In this document: one piece after another, positions 1 through 6,717 of the stretch
How positions within the stretch are numbered: the stretch's first letter is position 1
Layout of the letters: every line of letters starts with the position of its first letter
Assembly (NCBI GenBank): GCA_002724505.1
Contig: PBOV01000035.1
Span: forward strand, 1-12,222
Origin: Rhodospirillaceae bacterium
Lineage (GTDB): Bacteria; Pseudomonadota; Alphaproteobacteria; MPNO01; UBA2964
DNA length: 12,222 nt
Reading direction: 5' to 3'
Notes under the pieces: model-generated
Database searches by the model: none
What the model saw: the letters and a program-made list of their open reading frames with translations, nothing else
What the model was told of the DNA's origin: nothing
Position numbers and translations under genes: made by a program

Positions 1-1128
1 TTCGCAGTGATCTGCCAAAGACGCAAAAGTTTGTCTTGCCGTATTCCTCTGTTCAAGAAGATCCCTAAATTCGTCTTGGCTCATCGCATTTGCTTGCTCA
101 AGGCGCTCTCGCGAGCTTTCGCTGAGTTTATTAACGTCCATATCCCGCGCGTATGTATTTAAAGGCCAGCGGCCCTCCCACACATTAATCCCTCGCGAAA
201 GTGAATTTGAGTCGGCGATGGCTAATTCGGTAATTTCAACAGTTTCATTATTTGATCTGTCGATGACGTTGATACCCGCTGCCTCGAGAGTATTTTTTGC
301 CGATTGTAGTTGCTGTTTTGCATCTTCGGTTGCAGTCTCCCAACCAGCAGTTTCCAACATAGCGATTGTGCGGGGCTTATTTGGCTTTGGTAACGTCATT
401 GGCCCCGTAAGGCCAACATAGCCGGCATCGCCGCCGGCACGAGACGAGATTTCTCGTGCCATTGTCCATGTGTCTGTTAATGTTGCCGCGATAACTCCTG
501 TACAGCTTTGACTAAAGCCGTCAAAGCTGCCTTCCCGATTGATCCCGCCCACACTTGGTTTGAAACCAAATGCACCGCAATAGCTCGCGGGCCGAATAGT
601 CGAGCCAATGACTTGGGATGCTGTCGCACCTGCCAGCATTCCGCTGCCGACCGCCGCCGCAGAGCCACTACTCGAGCCACCCGGTGTACGATTTGTATCA
701 TAGGGATTGCGGGTTCCGCGTGGCTGGGTCGCAGCAAATTCCGTAGTTACAGTTTTCCCCACAACGACAGCGCCAGCTTCGCGTAAAGCAGCGACCGCTG
801 CACAATCTCGTCCCATTTTCCAGCCTGTGAACAACGGTGACCCCTGCTCTGTGACCATATCAGCAGTTTCCATGACGTCTTTGACACCAATCGGCATGCC
901 ATCGATTGCTGATAGTGTGGTCCCGCTTTTCCAACGGGCAGTAGAGTCGTCTGCGGCTGAGCGAGCATTATCAAGGTTAGTTGCCACGAAGGCGCCGATG
1001 GATTCTTCATGTGCTTCAATAATTTCGATACACCGCTCCAGATAACTGCGGGGTGTGTCGTTGCCGTTTTGAAACTCGGGAATCGCTGTATGAAACGGGC
1101 GGGGTTTTGGATGGAAGTCGACAGGCAT
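1..1128 (-). CDS. Amidase signature family protein (amidase 1), C-terminus cut by window edge
   Basis: The frame is open from the ATG at 1126-1128 to the left edge: 376 residues with no stop, so the C-terminal end lies outside the window (family members are usually about 450-500 residues). It is an amidase-signature hydrolase acting on C-N bonds. The Lys-cisSer-Ser triad is readable: Lys83 in IGVKDV, Ser152 in PGGSSSGS, and nucleophile Ser176 in IGSTIRPASYCG, the usual 24 residues after the cis-serine. The GSxIRPAxxCGxxGFKP stretch marks a subfamily different from amidase 2 in this window. No signal peptide is seen, so it is probably cytoplasmic. The start has GGAAG about 8 bases upstream. 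It follows the Pht5-like gene by 28 bases on the same strand and is probably co-transcribed. The substrate is unknown; a carbamoyl or amide intermediate of the pathway is an inference. Confidence 0.9.
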   Translation of the reverse strand, partial: MPVDFHPKPRPFHTAIPEFQNGNDTPRSYLERCIEIIEAHEESIGAFVATNLDNARSAADDSTARWKSGTTLSAIDGMPIGVKDVMETADMVTEQGSPLFTGWKMGRDCAAVAALREAGAVVVGKTVTTEFAATQPRGTRNPYDTNRTPGGSSSGSAAAVGSGMLAGATASQVIGSTIRPASYCGAFGFKPSVGGINREGSFDGFSQSCTGVIAATLTDTWTMAREISSRAGGDAGYVGLTGPMTLPKPNKPRTIAMLETAGWETATEDAKQQLQSAKNTLEAAGINVIDRSNNETVEITELAIADSNSLSRGINVWEGRWPLNTYARDMDVNKLSESSRERLEQANAMSQDEFRDLLEQRNTARQTFASLADHCE

Positions 1129-1156
1129 TTTGATTCTTCCTATAAAATTGTTGTGT

Positions 1157-2095
1157 TTAACCTACTAGGTCATGCGTGCCGTCGGCAAACAGTTCTTCAA
1201 CGTTAAACTTACGTGGCGTTATCAGCTGGTCGAAGGCGGTCTGCGTGAGTGCCTCTAATGCTGGTCGGTTTGGCTCAATACCGTAAGGAAAGGGGTCGCC
1301 CTTGACCCCGTTTTCTAACTCTACAGTAAGCGAGTCTTCTTTGGAAAGATTGCCCTCTCGATTGATAGACGCCAGATAGGCGTCTTTTGATGATTTAAGA
1401 GCACCGAATAGGTCAACCGCAAGATCAGGATACTGGTCAAGCAACTCATCTCTAATGACGATGCCATGATTGACCGGATAGACGCCAGTCTTGTGGTATG
1501 AGGCAAAGCCTGCGGCCTTGGGGTCTCCAATGAGAGGTTCAACACCGATAACTTTTTCAGGCAAAGTACCAAATGCCGCGACAATTTCACGATTACCAAA
1601 TAGATCTTTAAAGTCTCTGCCCATTGAGTCGTAGTCGGCGAACGCCGGGAGTTTGTACTCAGCGACGTGTTCGTCATCAGTGCAGGTCCAATGAACCTTG
1701 CTGAGATCGACACCATATTCTGAACTGAGAACATGGCGTGCCCAAACACCCGTAGTGACAGTGTAGCCGCGAACAATCCCGGCAGTTTTTCCTTCTAGGT
1801 CTTGCGGGTTACTGAGACCGGCGGTTGTATCGACATGAATAGCTTGATGGTGAAAATTTCGCGTAATAAACAGCGGAATTGCGGTGATCTTTATACCCAC
1901 TGCCTTGGCTGCGAGATAGGTCGTAAAAGGCATTTCGCAAATATCGTATGCTCGTTCACGAACCATCTTTCGAGCCCAAACAAGAATATTCTCAGCCTCG
2001 GGGAACTCCAACTCCAAGTCGTCATTAATTGACGTTCTGGTCTTCATTTCCCGCATCAAGCCATAGCTGCGGGTCGGCATGACTAATTTTGGCAT
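1157..2095 (-). CDS. Pht5-like protein (4,5-dihydroxyphthalate decarboxylase family, NMT1/ABC-substrate-binding fold)
   Basis: 312 residues, close to the family's usual 320-340. It resembles 4,5-dihydroxyphthalate decarboxylase (Pht5), an enzyme family with a periplasmic-binding-protein-like fold. Recognisable blocks in order: EMPFTTYL (54-61), IPLFITRNFHHQAI (73-86), LEGKTAGIVRGYTVTTGVWAR (100-120), a GVDLSKVHW block (128-136), YPVNHGIVIRDEL (206-218) and GDPFPYGIEPNRPALEAL (266-283), followed by a typical LITPRKFNVEELF tail. There is no signal peptide or lipobox, which argues for a cytoplasmic enzyme rather than a transporter binding protein. The ATG at 2093-2095 is preceded by AGAAGG about 7 bases upstream. 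It is first in a minus-strand pair with amidase 1 and divergent from the amidohydrolase. A decarboxylase role on a carboxylated ring is plausible from the family; the true substrate is not deducible. Confidence 0.82.
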   Translation of the reverse strand: MPKLVMPTRSYGLMREMKTRTSINDDLELEFPEAENILVWARKMVRERAYDICEMPFTTYLAAKAVGIKITAIPLFITRNFHHQAIHVDTTAGLSNPQDLEGKTAGIVRGYTVTTGVWARHVLSSEYGVDLSKVHWTCTDDEHVAEYKLPAFADYDSMGRDFKDLFGNREIVAAFGTLPEKVIGVEPLIGDPKAAGFASYHKTGVYPVNHGIVIRDELLDQYPDLAVDLFGALKSSKDAYLASINREGNLSKEDSLTVELENGVKGDPFPYGIEPNRPALEALTQTAFDQLITPRKFNVEELFADGTHDLVG

Positions 2096-2265
2096 TAAAT
2101 TACCTTCTAATTTTCTATATTTGTACCCCTCCTTATATCAATTTAAGCTCGGCATCAAAGTCTAGCCTAAATTTTCCATGTGCAGAAACTGGACAAAGAG
2201 GGACAATGTCCGTCAATATAGCTATTAATTGGAATACAAGAATCGAAATAGTTCGGGGGTCTGTA
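2096..2265. promoter_or_regulatory. Divergent promoter region with GGACA-A-TGTCC palindrome
   Basis: This A/T-rich intergenic stretch separates the minus-strand Pht5-like gene and the plus-strand amidohydrolase, so it must hold both promoters. A perfect 11-base inverted repeat, GGACAATGTCC, lies at 2201-2211 and could be an operator. I could not pick convincing -35/-10 pairs. An ATG at 2206 lies inside the palindrome and has a purine-rich AAGAGGG only 3 bases upstream, too close for a good Shine-Dalgarno site; the ATG at 2266 has GGGGG 6 bases upstream and is preferred as the amidohydrolase start. Confidence 0.4.
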
Positions 2266-3435
2266 ATGGATAATATCAATGCCTATGATGGTGACGGCCA
2301 CGTTGAAGAATGGGAAGAGACATTTTCCGATAAGTATCTAGACGCGGAATTCCGTGACCGGCGTCCGGTAGTCATCGATACTGGCGAGAACGAACGGGAC
2401 TACAAGTGGTTAATTGACGGTGAAACTTTTCGTATTGGTGGTTCTCCTTCGAGTAAAGGTGGCGTTGTTTCTCTCGAATATGAGAAAATGTCAAAGTGGC
2501 GCGGCTCGCATGAAAGCGGAGAATTTCATAGTGCGGCCCACCGTTTAGAAGTGATGGATGCAGAAGATACCCTGATATCTGTTAACTACCCGACACTTCT
2601 CTTGCAATGGCCAATCGCTAAAGACCCTAAGCTAAATCAAGCGCTAACGAGGTCCTATAACAACTGGGTAGCCGACATATCTAGCCAGGCACCAGATCGT
2701 TTGAAATGGGTCACGGTAATTTGCCCCAGTGATCCAGAGGAAGCTGCCCGCGAAATGATCCGTACAAAGAAAATGGGATCTGTCGGTGTTATGGTGCTAG
2801 GCGAATATAATGAAAAGGGTCTTGATCACCCAGATTTTGAGATTGTTTGGCAGACAGCCAACGACATTGGGATGCCTGTTAATGTGCACCCCGGCACCGG
2901 CGCGTTAAAGGCTTGGGAAGAATATCCGAGCGTCGCCGCTGACCAGTTTCTGATGTCGGTTGTTCGCGGCTTTAAGACGGTCTGTAGCTCCGGAATTCTG
3001 GACCGGTACCCCAATGTCAAAGTTTCCTTTTTGGAGACAGGATGCACCTGGGTTGATTTTGCTATCGAGGTCATGGATTTCACTCTGGATAGTATCCGCG
3101 AGCGTATTGAACATGACGCGTTACGCGCGGAGCATATGCCGATTATCGAACGAGGGCTCCCAAAGATGACACCCGAAGAGTATATTAAGGCTGGACGGAT
3201 CTTTATCGGATTTGAGGTCGACGACGACCTATTGCCCTACATGATCAACAAGTACGGTCCGGAATGTTGGGTTTATGCCAGCGATATTCCGCATGCCCAT
3301 CGATTGGTTGATTCACCTAAGCATGTACTTAACCGCCCCGATGTTCCTGAAGAGGCCAAGGAAAAAATACTTTGGCATGGCACCGCCACACTTTATGACC
3401 TTGACTTAGCTGCGGCTAAAACGGCAGCCGCCTGA
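2266..3435 (+). CDS. Amidohydrolase-2 family protein (ACMSD-like TIM-barrel hydrolase/decarboxylase)
   Basis: 389 residues from the ATG at 2266. The frame is open further upstream (ATGs at 2206 and 2089), but the conserved domain begins right after 2266 and GGGGG lies 6 bases before it. The family uses a metal-centred TIM barrel to hydrolyse or decarboxylate (ACMSD, resorcylate decarboxylase). Visible sites: N-terminal DGDGHVEE with His12; MPVNVHPGTG with His208; YPNVKVSFLETGCTW with Glu257 where many relatives have His; and YASDIPHAH with Asp340 and His343. The D-x-D-x-H start and LETGCxW motif place it in a large, mostly uncharacterised subgroup. No signal peptide. It stands alone on the plus strand, divergent from the Pht5-like gene and ending 10 bases from convergent amidase 2. 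Its reaction here is unknown; decarboxylation or ring-cleavage-product hydrolysis is an inference. Confidence 0.85.
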   Translation: MDNINAYDGDGHVEEWEETFSDKYLDAEFRDRRPVVIDTGENERDYKWLIDGETFRIGGSPSSKGGVVSLEYEKMSKWRGSHESGEFHSAAHRLEVMDAEDTLISVNYPTLLLQWPIAKDPKLNQALTRSYNNWVADISSQAPDRLKWVTVICPSDPEEAAREMIRTKKMGSVGVMVLGEYNEKGLDHPDFEIVWQTANDIGMPVNVHPGTGALKAWEEYPSVAADQFLMSVVRGFKTVCSSGILDRYPNVKVSFLETGCTWVDFAIEVMDFTLDSIRERIEHDALRAEHMPIIERGLPKMTPEEYIKAGRIFIGFEVDDDLLPYMINKYGPECWVYASDIPHAHRLVDSPKHVLNRPDVPEEAKEKILWHGTATLYDLDLAAAKTAAA

Positions 3436-3445
3436 TTGGCTCTTT

Positions 3446-4936
3446 TTATGGAGCGCACTCTGGAATGCGTCTGTGGTTAGTCTTTTGTTCGTAGGCATAG
3501 GCGTAGTTGATCATATTTGCATCGTCATACGGCCTTCCGAGGAATGTAATACCACCGGGTAGGTTGTCACTCGTGAAACCGGCGGGCACAACTACAGACG
3601 GCACATAAATTAGAAATGTATTGATGTGTGGCGCGCCCCATTGGTCAATGTAGGGCGGGTTTATGCCGTCTTTAATAAGGGTCGGCTGATGCTCAACTGC
3701 TTTATGCACTATCGTGTCTAAATTGTAATCGGCCATGACGGACAGAAACCGGGTCATCAGTTGGTCGCGGGCATGCAGATACTCCCCCCATTCTGCGCTA
3801 GTGTCTTCATTCTTCCAGCGTGTGCGGACGCCGTGGACGGTCTTCTGAAAAAGTGGTGATCCCATAATCTCGGCACGTGTTTTAAAGGGCGAATTTTTAG
3901 TGCCCGCAGCGTAAGCCGCGAAGGACTGGTTTTCGTCTTCGTTATTTCGGGCTCGTTTGCCTAAGAGGTCATTCATTCCAGGAATTTCAATGGGATCTAC
4001 AATTTCCGCACCCGCATCGGCTAGCTCATTTACTGCACGGTCAAACAGGCTGGTGATCTTTGCAAAATCATCCGAATCTGGTTCATTGCGATGTCCCATG
4101 GGTGTCCGCAAAATGCCAACGCGTTTGCCCTTAAGCGCGTCTTTATTCAATGTGCTCGCATAACTCTCCGGGCATTTTCCTACTCCGCGGGCGGTAATTG
4201 GGTCTGCCGGGTCATAGCCCACCATGCAATCTAGGAGCTTTGCGAGATCGGTGACTGTGCGGGCCATTGGGCCAAGGGAACCATTTATCATCGGCCAACC
4301 AGCGTAGACGCCGTGACGACTCACGAGCCCCGCAGTAGGCCGCATTCCCGCAACCCCATTCCAGATAGAGGGTCGACGAATTTAAGCGAAGCCCTCCTGG
4401 CCTATGCAAACCGTTGCAAAATTGGCAGATACGGCGGCGGCAGATCCCCCAGAGGAGCCCCCAGCAGTCCGCTCTAAATCGTAGACGTTACGAGTAGAGC
4501 CATAAAGCGACCCGTGGGAGTCTCCCGCTCCCATTTCGCCCAAAGTGGCCTTGCCGAGGAATATCGCGCCAGCGGCTTTCAGTTTGACAGCAATAGTACA
4601 ATCTCGGCCAGGGTTATGATCTTTGAACAAAACAGAGCCCATAGTCGTCGGCATGCCGTCTACATCTGCCTGGTCTTTCATTAGCAGGGGGATGCCGTGC
4701 AGTGGACCTACCATATTGCCATCTCCAAGTGCTTTATCAAGCCGGTCGGCGTCTTCTAATGCTTGAGGGTTTAACGAGATTATCGAGTTAATCTTTGGAC
4801 CGTCTTGATCGTACGCCTTGATCCTGTCTAGATATTGTTGAACTAGCTGACGTGCCGTCAGCCTGCCATCCTGATAGGCGGCATGTATATCGGCAATAGT
4901 CGTATCAATTAAATCGAAATCATTTTCTGAAGACAT
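3446..4936 (-). pseudogene. Amidase signature family gene (amidase 2) interrupted by in-frame TAA at the nucleophile serine codon
   Basis: The reading frame spans 496 codons, the normal length for a GatA-like amidase, but codon 185 (4382-4384) is TAA. Before it come Lys87 (LLMKDQAD) and cis-Ser161 (TAGGSSGGSAA). After it the same frame continues at once with IRRPSIWNGVAGMRPTAGLV and runs to a typical C-terminus ending GRPYDDANMINYAYAYEQ...NHRR. Family alignment expects GQEGFA-S-IRRPS, and 161 + 24 = 185, so the stop replaces the catalytic Ser; one C-to-A change from TCA would do it. As read, the gene yields a 184-residue fragment and, if restarted at the Met at 4345, a 299-residue remainder lacking Lys and cis-Ser. 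The start ATG (4934-4936) has AGAGG at 4946-4950. It lies 25 bases after the CoA ligase, so it is probably in one operon with it. A base-call error is possible. Confidence 0.88.
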
Positions 4937-4961
4937 ATTTATAAACCTCTGTTTTAAAACA

Positions 4962-6608
4962 TTAAGTTTTATTTATTTGAGATCGGTCTCGCTCAAGTTG
5001 ACGTAGAGCCCCGCGCTGTATTTTACCCGTTGGCGTGTGCGGTAGTTCGTCGACAAATTCAATTGCACGAGGATATTTAAAAGCAGAAATTTGCGATTTG
5101 ACGAAGTCCTGTAACTCGCGGATTAGCATTTCGTCAGCAGCACGTTCCTCTCGTAATTCGATGAAGGCTTTAACGATCTGACCACGGTCTGCATCTGGTG
5201 CGCCAACAACGGCAACTTCTCGAATTGCGGAGTGTTCCATTAGGATAGCCTCGACCTCTAAACCTGATACATTGTATCCCCCAGTTAAGATCATATCATC
5301 AGTCCGAGCTTCGTATGAGAAATAGCCCTCTTCATCGCGAATACAAAGGTCACCGGATAGGTTCCAGCCATCCCGGATGTAAGCCTTCTGGCGTTCTATA
5401 TCGTCAAGATAGCGGCATCCATTGGGGCCTTTTACGATCATTTGGCCAACTTCACCTGGTGCAGTATCCTTAAAATTTTCATCAACCACGCGAACTTTAA
5501 AGCCTGGGACGGCAGTGCCAATCAACCCAGGACGAATATCGTCCCCAGAGGCGGAGATAAAGATATGCAAAAGTTCAGAAATGCCGAGGCCATTGATAAT
5601 ACGAACGCCTGTCTTTTCTTCCCAACTGTGAAATACCGCAGGTGCAAGGGGTTCGCCGCCCGCGATACAGAGCCTTAGTGACGATGTGTCGTATTTATCA
5701 ATATCCTCTAACATCAACTTGTAGCCTGATGGTGTAGAAAAGCAGACCGTTGCTTTAAACTTCTCAATTGTTTGAAGTAGGATTTCGGGGGTTGCCCGCT
5801 CTACTATTACAGTTGATGCACCAAAACGCATAGTGTCAGTCATGTAAGCACAAAGACCATATAAGAACGCTATTTGCGGGCTTCCACAGACTATGTCTTC
5901 GGGTTTAATTTTAACGACGTAGCGAATGAAGGTATCAGCAACGGCAAGAATATCGCGATGAAAATGCAGTGTGCCTTTGGGCGTGCCCGTTGACCCTGAA
6001 GTAAAACCTATAACGCAGGGGTCATCGGCTGAAGTGTCGACATTATTAAAGGCAGTGGATTTTGTTGCTATCGCTTTATCTAGAGACGCGGTATTACCGT
6101 TACCAAAATATAGAATATCGCGGAGGTCTTCCGCATTTTCTCCGGCGCCTGCGATATCCTTGGATAATTTAATATCAGAGATTGCTAAATTTACTTTGGC
6201 TTTCTCCATCATATAAATTAATTCGCGCTCACGAAGTACCGGCATGGTTGCAACAGCAATGCCACCCGCCTTAATTACAGCGAACCAAGAAGCGATCAGC
6301 ATCGGGTGGTTTCCTGACCTCAAGATGACCCGTTCGCCGGGGATCATGCCGTAATCCTCAACCAAAACATTAGCGATGCGATTGGCGTTTTCCAACAGAT
6401 CGGTATACGTCCATATATCATCACCAAAATATATCATTGGTTTTTCAGCGTGTCCGCTTGCCACCATCTTGTCGAGGAGTTCCGCCGCCACATTCATCCG
6501 TTTAGGATAGGCAGCAAGTTCCGGTAAGACCGAGTAATCCATCTCCGGCCAAAGGTCTTCTGGTGGCATATTGTCTATTATAAAAGTGTCGATGTGAGCT
6601 GTAGACAT
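4962..6608 (-). CDS. AMP-forming aryl/acyl-CoA ligase (2-aminobenzoate/benzoate-CoA ligase-like)
   Basis: 548 residues, normal for the ANL adenylate-forming family. It would activate a carboxylic acid with ATP and CoA through an acyl-adenylate. Motifs in order: P-loop FTSGSTGTPKG (202-212), NGLGISELLHIF (339-350), GWNLSGDL (414-421), the hinge region ARTDDMILTGGYNVSG (434-449) and PTGKIQRGALR (526-536) with the catalytic Lys529. The N-terminal region (NMPPEDLWPEM, YPKRMNVAAELLD, NRIANVLVEDYGMIPGERV, AGGIAVATMPVLRERE) reads like 2-aminobenzoate-CoA and benzoate-CoA ligases, so an aromatic or small cyclic acid is the likely substrate. This is inferred from family resemblance only. The ATG at 6606-6608 has AGAGG about 11 bases upstream. 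It is divergent from hyuB across a 109-base region and leads an operon with amidase 2. Confidence 0.9.
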   Translation of the reverse strand: MSTAHIDTFIIDNMPPEDLWPEMDYSVLPELAAYPKRMNVAAELLDKMVASGHAEKPMIYFGDDIWTYTDLLENANRIANVLVEDYGMIPGERVILRSGNHPMLIASWFAVIKAGGIAVATMPVLRERELIYMMEKAKVNLAISDIKLSKDIAGAGENAEDLRDILYFGNGNTASLDKAIATKSTAFNNVDTSADDPCVIGFTSGSTGTPKGTLHFHRDILAVADTFIRYVVKIKPEDIVCGSPQIAFLYGLCAYMTDTMRFGASTVIVERATPEILLQTIEKFKATVCFSTPSGYKLMLEDIDKYDTSSLRLCIAGGEPLAPAVFHSWEEKTGVRIINGLGISELLHIFISASGDDIRPGLIGTAVPGFKVRVVDENFKDTAPGEVGQMIVKGPNGCRYLDDIERQKAYIRDGWNLSGDLCIRDEEGYFSYEARTDDMILTGGYNVSGLEVEAILMEHSAIREVAVVGAPDADRGQIVKAFIELREERAADEMLIRELQDFVKSQISAFKYPRAIEFVDELPHTPTGKIQRGALRQLERDRSQINKT

Positions 6609-6717
6609 TTAAACTTTGGACCTCTTTTCAAAATACTTTGTGCACATTAGTACAAAAAGGGTTGGTTGGCACTGGGGCGAATGATAGCTTGCGCGCAAAT
6701 TTGAGAAATAGGAAAAA
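6609..6717. promoter_or_regulatory. Divergent control region between CoA ligase and hyuB, with an operator-like dyad
   Basis: This 109-base region must hold the promoters for both the ligase-amidase 2 operon and the hyuBA operon. It contains a 20-base imperfect dyad at 6637-6656 (TTTGTGC, 6-base spacer, GTACAAA; 6 of 7 arm positions pair), and a perfect 8-base palindrome TGTGCACA at 6639-6646 overlapping its left arm. Such a dyad between divergent catabolic operons is a natural operator site. The regulator is not in this window. I could not assign -35/-10 boxes with confidence. The hyuB ATG has TAGGA about 5 bases upstream. Confidence 0.4.

Noticed and set aside
218..1045. Plus-strand open frames across the left 1 kb.
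   Set aside because: They are antisense to the continuous amidase 1 frame, which has clear catalytic motifs; the plus-strand translations show no recognisable domain.
2089..2265. Longer N-terminus of the amidohydrolase starting at 2089 or 2206.
   Set aside because: The upstream residues do not resemble the family; 2089 lies inside the start of the divergent gene, and 2206 has a poorly spaced Shine-Dalgarno site. The 2206 start cannot be fully excluded.
3436..3445. Bidirectional terminator between the amidohydrolase and amidase 2.
   Set aside because: Only 10 bases separate the stops, and the nearby GCTC/GAGC pairing is too short to be convincing.
6667..6695. Sigma-54-like TGGCAC followed by TTGC upstream of hyuB.
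   Set aside because: The distance between the GG and GC elements is too large for a -24/-12 promoter.
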